In this document: positions 8,750-17,904 of the stretch, piece after piece
Layout: each line of letters starts with the position of its first letter
Position numbering within the stretch: position 1 is the stretch's first letter
Source: CAZWSX01 sp964636985
Lineage (GTDB): Bacteria; Planctomycetota; Planctomycetia; Pirellulales; Pirellulaceae
Assembly (NCBI GenBank): GCA_964636985.1
Contig: CAZWSX010000005.1
Coordinates: forward strand, 1-64,000
Length of the DNA stretch: 64,000 nt
Direction of reading: 5' to 3'
Position numbers and translations under genes: made by a program
Notes under the pieces: model-generated
The model's database searches: none
What the model was told of the DNA's origin: nothing
Seen by the model: only the letters and a program-made list of their open reading frames with translations

Positions 8750-8774
8750 GACGAACGAGCGTTGACGAGGTTAC
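8750..8774 (-). promoter_or_regulatory. Possible ECF-type promoter of the sigma/anti-sigma operon
   Basis: Read on the - strand, GTAACC (8774-8769) and CGTC (8753-8750) are separated by 15 bases. This resembles the AAC ... CGT architecture of many ECF promoters. It lies 30-55 bases upstream of the sigma start codon. Confidence 0.4.
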
Positions 8775-8994
8775 ACCCGAGCCGAGAACTTCTTTTTCAT
8801 TGCTCGTGAGTTCGCTGGAGTTACCCCGCCGCCGTGGCATGGCTCACTCCCCTCGGTCGACTGGACGCAATTCGGTTTGATTCGATCGAGTCGCTGGCGA
8901 CGACGGGCCAAACGCAATTTTCATCAGACTTTTGCTGGCACCTCCAAATGGGCGTGCTATGCTACTTTGCTCGATGTTCTCAGCCGAGGGAATT

Positions 8995-9612
8995 ATGGCA
9001 AAACCACTCGTCTTCCAGTGGCACGACCGCACGATCAGCTTCGACATGGTTAAGGTCGATCGGGCAAAGCTTTACGGCTTTAAGGAATCCGAGGTCCGCA
9101 ACGATGAAGGCGGAATCTGCCAGCTGGCCACCCTCGCGCAAGACGGCCAAACGGTAGTCGGCCGCGGCGGAGCGGCGCTGGGAACTCTCACGGTCGACGG
9201 CCACTGGATCGAGAAGGGCTCGCTGCGGCCTGTCGACACCAACGGCCAAACCATTCAGCCAGTCTCCTCTTCATTTTCGGCACCCGTCCCACTCGCCGAG
9301 AAAGCCACCGCCGAAGATTATCTCGATTGCTCCGTGCGGGCCATCTACTTGATGGAAACGAGCGACGACATCGCCCCGCTCCGCGACGAACTTCTCAAGG
9401 GCGCGATCTACCGCTTTTCGTACAGCTACCGTGGCGGACTCGAACCCGACTTGGCCTTCATGTTGGCGAATACGGACGGCTTGGTGTTTTGCGCCGTCGG
9501 CAAACCAGCGAAGATCGAGTACCTGGGCCTTGCCGAAGCAGCCTCCACAGTCGAAGAGGAAGATGTCGCCGAGGAAGAAGATGCCGAGACGATCGATTTC
9601 AACATGATGTAA
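8995..9612 (+). CDS. Conserved protein of unknown function, first gene of the DNA-ligase cluster
   Basis: 205 residues, starting at ATG 8995 with GAGGG a few bases upstream; the frame is open further back but without a ribosome site. The body is soluble (FQWHDRTISFDMVKVDRAKLYGFKE near the start, YSYRGGLEPDLAFM near residue 145) and ends in an acidic tail (VEEEDVAEEEDAETIDFNMM). I recognise no catalytic motif. It precedes a second unknown gene by 73 bases and then a DNA ligase, all on the + strand, so a shared operon is likely. No export signal is seen, so it acts in the cytoplasm. Confidence 0.85.
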   Translation: MAKPLVFQWHDRTISFDMVKVDRAKLYGFKESEVRNDEGGICQLATLAQDGQTVVGRGGAALGTLTVDGHWIEKGSLRPVDTNGQTIQPVSSSFSAPVPLAEKATAEDYLDCSVRAIYLMETSDDIAPLRDELLKGAIYRFSYSYRGGLEPDLAFMLANTDGLVFCAVGKPAKIEYLGLAEAASTVEEEDVAEEEDAETIDFNMM

Positions 9613-9685
9613 CGGAGCCGGTTCAAGGAGCAGCAACGGGTCACGGAATGGCCAAATCCTGGATTGCAATTTTCACAGGTAAGCC

Positions 9686-10411
9686 ATGGCCGAGATCAAC
9701 CTTTCCAACAGCGCCGGACGCGACGCCGTCGTCAAACTGAAGTCGCTCGGCGCTCCTTTACGCGTTCGGTGGCTCGATCCGCAGGATCGACAAGTCAGTT
9801 CCGCTCGCATCGTGAAGTCGTCCGTCAGCGACGACCTCGAATCGCTTCTCGAAACCCACGGTGACTTGCGATCCATCGCAACTGCTATCCGGGATACCGA
9901 TCCCGAAATCAACGTCGAAGTCGCGGGGCGACTGCTGCAAGAAACCTCCCGCGTTTACGTCGATCCTAAACGCCGCATCGTTCGCGGCGTGCAAGAGTGG
10001 GACATCGTTCGCAATCCCGACGGGAGCGAGCGGGAACGCAAGCTGAAAGCCATCGCCGAGCCAAACGTGGGGCCGACCACCAGCCCGCTCAAGTGGACGG
10101 GGACGATGATCTCGAAGACCGACGCCATCCGCCGGTTCGTCTTCGTTCAAAAGATGCAGTTGGCGCACATCAACGGGCTCACGTTCGACTTCCTGTTCGG
10201 CATGGCAAAGGAACTCGAAGCCAAGAACAGCCTTTTGCTCTTGGGCGCCGGTCCCAAATCGAACCAGCCGTTGATTCTCCGCCGCAACAGCATGCCTTAT
10301 CGCGGTTTCCTGGAAGGGCGGACGCGCGGCGATACCTATCGTCTTGTGCTGCACCTCTCGAACCTGGAACTCAAGGCCCCCAAACCAACCGCTCCCACAT
10401 CCGCCGAATAA
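9686..10411 (+). CDS. Protein of unknown function, second gene of the DNA-ligase cluster
   Basis: 241 residues, soluble. The N-terminal part (SLGAPLRVRWLDPQDRQV, SDDLESLLETHGDLRSIATAIRDTDPEINVEVAG) looks mixed alpha/beta. The C-terminal part contains a patterned stretch around residues 130-200 (MISKTDAIRRFVFVQKMQ, HINGLTFDFLFGMAKELE, LLLLGAGPKSNQPLILRR) ending in YRGFLEGRTRGDTYRLVLHLSNLEL. I recognise no family. It is 31 bases upstream of the ligase gene, on the same strand. Basic and acidic residues are balanced, and no metal-binding Cys/His cluster is seen. Confidence 0.85.
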   Translation: MAEINLSNSAGRDAVVKLKSLGAPLRVRWLDPQDRQVSSARIVKSSVSDDLESLLETHGDLRSIATAIRDTDPEINVEVAGRLLQETSRVYVDPKRRIVRGVQEWDIVRNPDGSERERKLKAIAEPNVGPTTSPLKWTGTMISKTDAIRRFVFVQKMQLAHINGLTFDFLFGMAKELEAKNSLLLLGAGPKSNQPLILRRNSMPYRGFLEGRTRGDTYRLVLHLSNLELKAPKPTAPTSAE

Positions 10412-10442
10412 CGCCGCCGAATAACGTCCCGAGCAACACGCC

Positions 10443-12131
10443 ATGAGCACCTCGACACTCGATCGCGCCCGCATTGAGATCAAGCTCGCCAACTACGGCG
10501 TTGCGCCGGCCTCTGCACTGGCCGACCAGACCCACCTGATGCGAACGCAGGACTACCGCCGGGCGGCTGCATCGCGACTTTATCCGATCGAAGGGGCCGA
10601 AATCCTCGAACGCATTCCGGCCACCGAGTTGCACGTCAGCCGCAAGATCGATGGCGAGTTCACCGTCCTGGTGTTTTCCGGCGGCGAGGTCTTCACCATC
10701 AACCCAGGCGGAACCGTCCGCGTCGGCCTGCCGCTGCTCGAAGAGGCCGCCAGGTTGCTCGCGAAGGCCGGCATTAAGGAAGCGGCGATCGCGGGCGAAC
10801 TCTACGTCGCCCGGGACGACCGCCGCGCTCGCGTTCACGACGTGGTCAGCTCGGTCGGTCGTCCGACGTCAACCAAGGAACTCGACGGCCTACGCTTCGC
10901 GGCCTTCGATCTTCTTTCGTGCGACGGACCTTGCGCCGGCCTGTTCCGCGAAACGTGGCAACGGCTCAGCAAGATTCTCGACAGCGGCACGCTAGTACAT
11001 TGTGTCGAGTCGAAGTGGCTCACCAAGGCCGCGGAGGTTCGCGACCTTTATGCCATGTGGGTCGAGAGCGAAGGGGCCGAAGGATTGGTCGCCCGCAGCG
11101 ATAGCGCCGGGTGTTTCAAGATCAAGCCGCGACACAATTTGGACGTCGCCGTGATCGGCTACTCCGAATCGACAGGCGACCGCACGGGACTGCTGCACGA
11201 CATGCTCCTGGCAGTGATGCGGCCCGAGGGAACCTACCACGTGCTGGGGCGCGTGGGCGGAGGCTTTACCGACGACCAACGCAAGGAAATGCTGAGCGAC
11301 CTGAAGGACATGACCGTCGACAGCGAGTACGCCGAGGTCAGTTCCGACCACGTCGCCTATCAGATGGTGCGTCCCGAGTGGGTGGTCGAGATCAGTTGCC
11401 TCGATTTGCTTTCGCAAACCACGCGGGGCGGCTCCGTGAATCGGATGGTCCTCGACTGGCACGCCAACAACGGACATTCGCTTTATCGAACGCTGCGTCG
11501 GATGCCGCTGGCGAGCGTGATCTCGCCGCAGTTCGTTCGCCGCCGCGACGACAAGCAAATTCATCCCACCGACGTCCGTATCGGCCAACTTGCCGATTTG
11601 GTGGAATTGCCGTTGCACGACAAGGACTCACGGCAGCTGGCTCTCCCCAAGAGCGAAGTCCTCCGCCGCGAGGTCTACACCAAGGAACTCAAAGGCGAAA
11701 CGATGGTTCGCAAGCTCCTGTTGTGGAAGACCAACAAAGAACAACTCGTCGACGACTACACCGCCTATGCCGCGATGCTGACCGACTTCAGCCCCAACCG
11801 TAAAGACCCGCTGGCCCGCGAAATCCGCGTCTCGAACAGCTTCGAACAAATCCAGCAGCTGTTCGAGCAACTCAAGACCGAAAACATCACCAAGGGTTGG
11901 AATCCCTTCGGCCAGCCCCCGACACAACCAGCAGCCGCACCAACCGTCGCTGCCGCAACCGATGTTGCCGTTCCCGAACCAGTACCGCAGCTGGTGACGC
12001 CCGACGGCGAAGTCACCAGGAAGAAGCGGGCCCCAAAAAAGGCCGCAGCAGCCCCCGAAGCTGCACCAGCCGAGGTCCCGCAAACCGAAACGCCCGACTC
12101 CACGCCTCTTCGCAAGAAGAAACCGAAATAG
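10443..12131 (+). CDS. ATP-dependent DNA ligase-like nucleotidyltransferase with extra C-terminal region
   Basis: 562 residues. All nucleotidyltransferase blocks are visible: motif I KIDG (adenylated Lys68), GELYV (about 119-123), FAAFDLL (152-158), EGLVAR (213-218) and FKIKP (225-229). An OB-fold part follows with LGRVGGGFTDDQRKEML and WVVEISCLDL, as in ATP-dependent DNA ligases. After about residue 330 comes an additional region of some 190 residues and a lysine/alanine/proline-rich tail (KKRAPKKAAAAPE) that looks like a histone-H1-type DNA-binding tail. It seals nicks using ATP by family inference. It is the last gene of a three-gene run with two unknown proteins, and ends 14 bases from a convergent gene. 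Confidence 0.88.
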   Translation: MSTSTLDRARIEIKLANYGVAPASALADQTHLMRTQDYRRAAASRLYPIEGAEILERIPATELHVSRKIDGEFTVLVFSGGEVFTINPGGTVRVGLPLLEEAARLLAKAGIKEAAIAGELYVARDDRRARVHDVVSSVGRPTSTKELDGLRFAAFDLLSCDGPCAGLFRETWQRLSKILDSGTLVHCVESKWLTKAAEVRDLYAMWVESEGAEGLVARSDSAGCFKIKPRHNLDVAVIGYSESTGDRTGLLHDMLLAVMRPEGTYHVLGRVGGGFTDDQRKEMLSDLKDMTVDSEYAEVSSDHVAYQMVRPEWVVEISCLDLLSQTTRGGSVNRMVLDWHANNGHSLYRTLRRMPLASVISPQFVRRRDDKQIHPTDVRIGQLADLVELPLHDKDSRQLALPKSEVLRREVYTKELKGETMVRKLLLWKTNKEQLVDDYTAYAAMLTDFSPNRKDPLAREIRVSNSFEQIQQLFEQLKTENITKGWNPFGQPPTQPAAAPTVAAATDVAVPEPVPQLVTPDGEVTRKKRAPKKAAAAPEAAPAEVPQTETPDSTPLRKKKPK

Positions 12132-12145
12132 GCGGAGTCAGCGAT

Positions 12146-12958
12146 CTACACAGACGTGTTATAGCGCCGGTTGAAACCGCCTGGCTCGATGCCGAGCGTC
12201 ACGTGCAGGTCCTGGCCGGTCATCGCTTTTCCTAGTGGCGAGGCCGCCAGCACAATCCACTTCGCAATTTCTTCCGGTTCGAGAAACCGGCCGTGCATCG
12301 TGCTTTGGATGCTGGCGCTCGATAGCTCGTACTCCTCCCGCGTCATCCCTGCGGCATCCACGCGAACTTTGTGATTCGGCCCCCAGATGTGGCCCGGCGA
12401 GATTGCCACCGCCCAGCCGCCATGAGCGGCCATCTCCTGCGCGCAAGATAGAACCAGCCCCTTCTGCGCCGCTTTGATCGGCGTGTAAGCGAAAGCATCG
12501 GGCTCGCTCACATGTCCAGCCACCGACGAGACGACGACCACGCTCCCCGACAGCGCCGCCGGGCAACGATTCCAAACTTCCCGCGTCAACTGCACCGGTC
12601 CTTGCAGCCCCACCACATAGTGCCGATCGAGGGGCGCGTTGTCGGGCCACTGCCGCATCGGCGAAAAATGGAACGAGGCCGCGTTGTGGACCATCGTGTG
12701 GACGCCGCCGAAAGCGTTTTGAATGCTCTCGACCGCTTTCACAATGGAACCATCGCTCGACAAATCGAGCGGGACAAACACCGCCCGCTTAGGATGCTCG
12801 TTCAACAGCGACACCACCGCGGGCTCGCTCTCCTTGCCTGCCAGATCCGTGATGGCAACGAGTGCCCCTTCATCAAGAAAACACTTCGACGTCGCCAGCC
12901 CCAGCGTGCCGGCGGCTCCCGTGATGAGCACCGGCTTGTCGCGCAGCATTAAGTCCAT
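12146..12958 (-). CDS. Short-chain dehydrogenase/reductase (SDR)
   Basis: NAD(P)-dependent oxidoreductase of unknown substrate. The 270-residue protein has the Rossmann motif TGAAGTLG near the N-terminus, HNAAS (the NAG-type motif), Ser in VVVSSVAGHV and the catalytic YxxxK as YTPIK. The C-terminal part (EPEEIAKWIVLAASPLGKAMTGQDLHVTLG) is standard for classical SDRs. The start is ATG 12958; the TTG one codon upstream is less likely. It ends 14 bases from the convergent ligase gene and lies just downstream of the large DUF4175-like gene (19 bases), so it may share its transcript. Confidence 0.93.
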   Translation of the reverse strand: MDLMLRDKPVLITGAAGTLGLATSKCFLDEGALVAITDLAGKESEPAVVSLLNEHPKRAVFVPLDLSSDGSIVKAVESIQNAFGGVHTMVHNAASFHFSPMRQWPDNAPLDRHYVVGLQGPVQLTREVWNRCPAALSGSVVVVSSVAGHVSEPDAFAYTPIKAAQKGLVLSCAQEMAAHGGWAVAISPGHIWGPNHKVRVDAAGMTREEYELSSASIQSTMHGRFLEPEEIAKWIVLAASPLGKAMTGQDLHVTLGIEPGGFNRRYNTSV

Positions 12959-12977
12959 CAACCGCGGCCCTTAATCG

Positions 12978-15900
12978 CTACTTTCCATTCCCTTGTGGCT
13001 TCGTTCCCTTTTTGAACGAGCGGTATTGGTCGGCGTAGCTCGAAGGGGGGTCGGAGCGGCCGCCGGAGTCGCGCAGGTCGCGGTTGTTGTCCGATCGCGT
13101 GCCGCCGCTGCGGCGCTTGTCGCTCGCGGGACGAATTCCCAAGCTCTTGTACGTCTCTTCCAACCGCTCGGCCGCCTCGGGACTACGTTCGGCTGCCTTC
13201 TTCAGGGCCTCCCAGCGGTCGAGGAACGATCGCAAGTCATCCTTGGTCCAGCCCAGTTCCTTCAGCAGTTCCGGATCGGGGTTATCCTGGTGATCGCGCA
13301 GGTGCTGCAGCGCCATCTCGGTCGCCTTCTTTGCGTACGCTTCGTTGGCTTCGTCCCCTTCTGGGACCTCGCCTTTGGGGCCAGGCGGTGGAGCCGAATT
13401 GTCAACATCGCCGTCTGTCGGTGCGCCGCCGCCGGTCACGGGGCCTTTCCCTTGCTTCGACTGCGGATTGGGAGTCTTCTTCGAAGCCGAATTGGGATTA
13501 TTGCCGTCGGTTCCCCCTTCGCCTGCGGTCTTGCCTGACTCGTCCGCCTTTTTGGCCGAGCCATCGCCGGTCTTGTCGGACGATTTGCCCGTCTTGCCGG
13601 GAGCCTGCTTTTGCGATCCCGCTTTGTTGCTGTCTTCGCCCTGGCCTTCCTCGTTCGCGGCCCCCTGGCCCGAGTCGCCGGCGGTTGTGCTGCCAGGCGA
13701 ATCGTTTCCTTTTTGTTTTCCCGGTTGTCCGCCACCGCTGCCGCCGCCGCCCGACTGATCGCCCGAAGTTGCCCCTTTGCTGTTGCTCTGTTTGTTGCTA
13801 TGGGTCGGTGCACCCGGATCTGAGTTGTCGCGAGACTTGCCACCCTTGTCGGGGTCCTTCTTCGTATCGGCATTGGCTTTTTGACCTTCGGCCGCGCTCG
13901 AGCCCTTCTCCTTGGAGGAATCGGCGTTGCCCGAGCCCTCGCTCCCCGCATCGCCGGCACCTTCGGTCTTGTCGGGAGCGTTGGGATCGTGTTCGGGCTC
14001 GGTCGCCGGATCATCCTTCTTTTCCTGCTGGCCGCCTGAGGCGCTGGTCCCCTTGGACGACTTATCCAACGTGCCGTTGCCATCTTTGGGCGCCGACCCC
14101 TTGCCAGCGTTCTCGCCGGTCTTCGGCCGGGTCGCCCCTTTGTCGGACGCGTTGCTGTCTTCCTTTCCTTCTCCCTCTTTGCCTTGCCCGACTTTGCCTT
14201 GCCCGACTTTGCCTTCTCCCTCTTTACCCTGTTCTTCTTTGCCCTGTTCCTGTTTGCCAGCACCGCCGCTCCCCGTCGAACTCTTGGCGGCTCCCTTCCC
14301 TTCCGGGTCCCCTTCCTTGCCGCCACCTTGTGCATCCGACTTCGGCTGCGTTGGCTCGCCCTGGGCGCCGTTATTTTGCTTTCCGCTCGAATCGCCACTG
14401 GGCTTCTCTTGTCCGCCTGGAGCCTGGCTGGGGTCGCTCCCTTCGTTCTGCTTTTTGTGCTGAAGCACTTTTTCGATCACGTCGCCATCGTGCTGCTTTT
14501 TCGGCGATGGCTTCCCTTTGCTGCCCGTCCCTTGTTGGTCGTTCGACTCGCTCTCGGGTGCGCCGGTGCTGTCGCCTTCGCTCTCTTCGCCATTCTCGTT
14601 GCCTGGTTCGCTGGAGCGTTGTCCCCCCTTCGACTTACCTTTGTTCCCTCCAGCGCCGCCTTGGGTTTGCTTGCTCGATTCGCCCGAGCCATCGTTGCCG
14701 CCATCATCGCCGGCACCTTGTTTGTCGGAAGTTTTGGACTTCGAGTTGCTGTCCGACTTGGTGCCGCTTTCGCCACCTTCGTCGTTCGAGGCATTGTCGG
14801 ACGACGATTCATCATTTTCGCCGGACGAGCCGCTACCTTTTTGCTTCGACTTCCCGCCGGCCTGATCCGACTGTTTCTCTTCCTCGCTGTTCTCGCCGCC
14901 CGAGCCGCCACCGCCCCCCTGCTGTTGCTCGTTCTCACTCGCCTTCGACTTGTTGCGATCGTTGCGATTCTTGGGCTGCTTCTTGTTGTCCCCTTTATCC
15001 TCGTCGCTTTTTTGCTTGTCGTCCTTGCCCGAATCGGAGTTTTCCTTGCTCGACGTGTTCTCGTCCGGCTTTTCCTCGGGACCTTTGTTCTTGTTTTTGG
15101 GTGGGTTGGAATCGTCCCCCGTGTCCGATTTATCGCCGGTCTTTTCGTTGGAGGGCTTCGATTTATCCTTGTCGCCCGTCTTCGATTCGTTCTTGTCCGC
15201 GCGCGTGGGATCGCTGTCTGGCTTGGCTTCGTCGTCGTTCGTTGGATCTTTCGACTTCGTCGCGTCCTTATCGTTCCCCTTCTTCTTGCCGCGGTTCTTT
15301 TTCGGTTGGTCTGGCGGCTCCGGCTTGTCGGCGTTTTCGTCTTTTCCCGGTTGCGGAGGAACGATCGAGAACGTCTTCACGTTGCTCTGGCTCACGTTCG
15401 AATTGGCCGCGAGCTTGGCCTCGAGAATCGAGTTCCCCTTGGGCGTATATCGATTGTCTTCCGCTACGGCCCACACGCGGACCTCGTCGCCGGCCTGCAA
15501 ACCCAGTTCGCTCGGCTTCAAAATCCACGATTGCACGACCGGACCGCGCTTTCCGGAGGCGTCCTCCAGAAGCGTGACGGGCGGCAGCTCTTTTCCGCCG
15601 CGGAGCAGCTTGAGATTGATCCGCCGCAGTCCGAAATCGGGATCGAGTGCTCGCACATCAATCGCGGCCGACTCATCGACCGCAACCTCTGTCACGGGGG
15701 CATCGGGGCGAATGATCTCCACTTCGGGCGCCATGTCGGGCAACACTTCGAGTTGGTGAATCACCGGTTCACTGCTGCTCTGCTGGTCTTCGCTGACGAA
15801 GCGCAGTTGGTAGCTGTCGTACTTCGGCTTGCCATCAGGCTGAAGCATCAAGATGAACGAGACCTGTGCCGACTTGCGATCGCTTTCGCCCGTCTCGCCG

Positions 15901-17105
15901 GGCGTGGGAACCACAGTGAGTGGAATCTTGGCCGCGGGCTTGCGAGCGCCCCCTTCTTCGGCAATCGTTCCGGGCGTGAAGAACTCGATCTCGGCCGATC
16001 GGATGGGGCGGTTCGCCCGGGCGTGCAGCGTTACGCGAGTTCCTTCAACGGCCCGCACATCGCCTGTTCGTTCCAGCGTTTCGTGTCCGCGCGCTGTGTA
16101 ATCTGGATAGACGAGCTCAACGCGTTGGACATCAATGGTCGAAACCGATCGCACCTTGACGTGATAGGAGAATCCGACGGCGTCGCCCGCCTCGACTCGG
16201 TAGATAATGTCTTGCTGCAAACCTTGCTGAGCAACGTCGTCCGACGCTGAAGCAGGCAATTTCGCTTCGAATTGAAAACCCGCCTTAGCCGCCAGCGGGA
16301 CCACCTGGTCGGTCAACCGACCATCGACGGTGGAGTAAATGACGCGCGCCGTTTCGCCTTGGCGGAGGCCTTCGATCTCGACGTCGACCGGCAGAATCTC
16401 ACCCTGCGTTAGTTCGACGTCGCCGGGCTTGACCGAAACAATCGTCACGCGACAAGGGGGCGCGATCTTGGCCCACGGAGCCAGCACCCGAGCCACGGTA
16501 ACAAACGGATCCTTGGGAGACAGAACTTTGTAAGCTCCCAAGAACGCCACGACGCCCGCCAGCGCATAGGCATAGCGGAACATGGTGGTGCGATCGACGG
16601 CGGAATCGACTTGCACGCGGGTCAGGTCGGCTGCCGCCCGGCGTCGCAAGTTCTCGACCACCACCTCGTGCATGCCGGCATTACCGCCGACCGGTTCGTC
16701 CTTGACGTACAGAAAATTGACGACGCTATTCTTCAGCGTCGGATCGTGCTGCTCGATCACCCGCGCGGCAAAGACATTGTTGATCCGCCGCAGCAGCAAG
16801 GGTGTAAGCTTCCACCCAATGAAATAAACAGCCAATCCCACGAGTGCCGACAAAAAGACCGTTCGCCCGAAGACGCCAAACGGCGTGATCCAATGTTCGC
16901 AGGCGCTGGCCACGATGAAGGTGGTAAGCGTAAGTGCCAACCACAGCGCCAAAACGCCGATGAGATCGGCCAGCCAAACGTGAAACCGCGCCCGCTTAAG
17001 TTGTTCGGAGATTCCGCGGTCGATGGTGAGGGTATCGACCGGTTGTTTTTCCGCGGCAGATTGTTTCTCGACCGGGGGTGGCAGTGTTCCTGTTCCCGTA
17101 GGCAT
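12978..17105 (-). CDS. Very large DUF4175-like membrane protein with disordered tail
   Basis: 1375 residues, with GGAGG eight bases before the ATG. Hydrophobic segments lie near residues 45-68, 81-98 and 175-195. A beta-rich extracytoplasmic-looking region runs to about residue 560 (TIVSVKPGDVELTQGEILPVDVEIEG, PDMAPEVEIIRPDAPVTEVAVDESAA). Then come about 700 residues of Ser/Gly/Lys/Asp/Glu/Asn low complexity, including a GKEGEGKVGQ-type tandem repeat. A folded C-terminus holds a helical block (YAKKATEMALQHLRDHQDNPDPELLKELGW). The overall plan matches planctomycete proteins annotated DUF4175. The role is unknown; a cell-envelope scaffold is a guess. It may be co-transcribed with the SDR downstream. 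Confidence 0.9.
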   Translation of the reverse strand: MPTGTGTLPPPVEKQSAAEKQPVDTLTIDRGISEQLKRARFHVWLADLIGVLALWLALTLTTFIVASACEHWITPFGVFGRTVFLSALVGLAVYFIGWKLTPLLLRRINNVFAARVIEQHDPTLKNSVVNFLYVKDEPVGGNAGMHEVVVENLRRRAAADLTRVQVDSAVDRTTMFRYAYALAGVVAFLGAYKVLSPKDPFVTVARVLAPWAKIAPPCRVTIVSVKPGDVELTQGEILPVDVEIEGLRQGETARVIYSTVDGRLTDQVVPLAAKAGFQFEAKLPASASDDVAQQGLQQDIIYRVEAGDAVGFSYHVKVRSVSTIDVQRVELVYPDYTARGHETLERTGDVRAVEGTRVTLHARANRPIRSAEIEFFTPGTIAEEGGARKPAAKIPLTVVPTPGETGESDRKSAQVSFILMLQPDGKPKYDSYQLRFVSEDQQSSSEPVIHQLEVLPDMAPEVEIIRPDAPVTEVAVDESAAIDVRALDPDFGLRRINLKLLRGGKELPPVTLLEDASGKRGPVVQSWILKPSELGLQAGDEVRVWAVAEDNRYTPKGNSILEAKLAANSNVSQSNVKTFSIVPPQPGKDENADKPEPPDQPKKNRGKKKGNDKDATKSKDPTNDDEAKPDSDPTRADKNESKTGDKDKSKPSNEKTGDKSDTGDDSNPPKNKNKGPEEKPDENTSSKENSDSGKDDKQKSDEDKGDNKKQPKNRNDRNKSKASENEQQQGGGGGSGGENSEEEKQSDQAGGKSKQKGSGSSGENDESSSDNASNDEGGESGTKSDSNSKSKTSDKQGAGDDGGNDGSGESSKQTQGGAGGNKGKSKGGQRSSEPGNENGEESEGDSTGAPESESNDQQGTGSKGKPSPKKQHDGDVIEKVLQHKKQNEGSDPSQAPGGQEKPSGDSSGKQNNGAQGEPTQPKSDAQGGGKEGDPEGKGAAKSSTGSGGAGKQEQGKEEQGKEGEGKVGQGKVGQGKEGEGKEDSNASDKGATRPKTGENAGKGSAPKDGNGTLDKSSKGTSASGGQQEKKDDPATEPEHDPNAPDKTEGAGDAGSEGSGNADSSKEKGSSAAEGQKANADTKKDPDKGGKSRDNSDPGAPTHSNKQSNSKGATSGDQSGGGGSGGGQPGKQKGNDSPGSTTAGDSGQGAANEEGQGEDSNKAGSQKQAPGKTGKSSDKTGDGSAKKADESGKTAGEGGTDGNNPNSASKKTPNPQSKQGKGPVTGGGAPTDGDVDNSAPPPGPKGEVPEGDEANEAYAKKATEMALQHLRDHQDNPDPELLKELGWTKDDLRSFLDRWEALKKAAERSPEAAERLEETYKSLGIRPASDKRRSGGTRSDNNRDLRDSGGRSDPPSSYADQYRSFKKGTKPQGNGK
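14165..14258. repeat. 15-bp tandem repeat inside the large DUF4175-like gene
   Basis: About six imperfect copies of a 15-base unit encode GKEEQ / GKEGE / GKVGQ / GKVGQ / GKEGE steps within the disordered region. Copy number is likely to vary by slippage. Confidence 0.7.
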
Positions 17106-17251
17106 CCAGCAAGCCTCCGCTGTGGTTTTCCCTGTTCTCTAAGTATAGACGAGCGACAGGGCGAACTTGCTCCCTGGAATCCCCGGGAAATCGCTGGAAT
17201 TTCCCGCAGAACTGGCACAAGCGCGCCGCCGCTTGGGCTCCCGGGTGCATT

Positions 17252-17866
17252 TCAGGCGAAGACTTCGGTCCCATTGGGAGCCGGCGGAAGAAATCCCTCG
17301 CCGCAAACCAGGCAATCGGCCAGATGCTGCGGCACGCTGCTGCCGCACTGTTCGCACTTGGAAACTGGCGGCCAACGGCGATGAACGCGATAGGCTACCC
17401 AACCAAACGGACCGAATAGAAGAACGAAAAGCGCCCACGGAAGGGGCCATCCCAGGCGAAGGGCTTGCTGTCGCAGGTACGCGAGCGCGGCGAACGGAAG
17501 ACTGAGTATCACCGTGACGGCAATCAGCAACAGCGACCAGCTGACGCGAGAATACCAATGCAACTCCATGCGACGGTCGGGCACGATTATTTCCATACCC
17601 GACTCGGCGGCGGCCAGGAACGGTGAAGCAAGCAGAAATCCTCCGTTAAGGGTCTCCGCTTCGGCTCTACGTCTGACAATCTCCGTTTGATCCCGGGTGC
17701 GGCCTACGTTGAAGCGTTCAAAGTTCGGTAAGACAAGGGTCGCAACGACAAGCAGGTAGATGCCAGCGAACAGGAGAAGAAGGCCGACAGTCGTGGCAGC
17801 GGCGGTCGCGATCGCGCCTAAGTCCGCGGAGGGGTCGCGTTTGGTGAAGGTTTGCGGCGTAGTCAT
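17252..17866 (-). CDS. Membrane protein with C-terminal zinc ribbon
   Basis: 204 residues, starting at ATG 17866 (MTTPQTFTKRDPS); the longer open frame upstream overlaps the permease gene and is a shadow. Hydrophobic segments lie near residues 20-45 (TVGLLLLFAGIYLLVVATLVL), 105-128 and 137-155. A Cys4 cluster, CEQCGS ... CLVCGE, sits near the C-terminus and should bind zinc. It is the last gene of the GntR-ABC operon, 38 bases after the permease, so it is probably an accessory of the transporter. No enzyme motif is seen. Confidence 0.82.
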   Translation of the reverse strand: MTTPQTFTKRDPSADLGAIATAAATTVGLLLLFAGIYLLVVATLVLPNFERFNVGRTRDQTEIVRRRAEAETLNGGFLLASPFLAAAESGMEIIVPDRRMELHWYSRVSWSLLLIAVTVILSLPFAALAYLRQQALRLGWPLPWALFVLLFGPFGWVAYRVHRRWPPVSKCEQCGSSVPQHLADCLVCGEGFLPPAPNGTEVFA

Positions 17867-17904
17867 TCTAAGTCCCCTTGATGCTGTGGATGACTGAGTC
17901 GCTG

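Noticed and set aside
14165..14258. CRISPR-like repeat
   Set aside because: Units are 15 bases, in frame within a coding region, without spacers.
13331..15577. Very long + strand open frame (748 residues) antisense to the DUF4175-like gene
   Set aside because: It is rich in Arg, Ser, Pro and Cys from reading the repeat on the wrong strand, has no family likeness and no ribosome site.
14184..16250. Second + strand open frame (688 residues) in the same place
   Set aside because: Composition is a shadow of the repetitive - strand gene; hydrophobic look is due to the complement of Lys/Glu codons.
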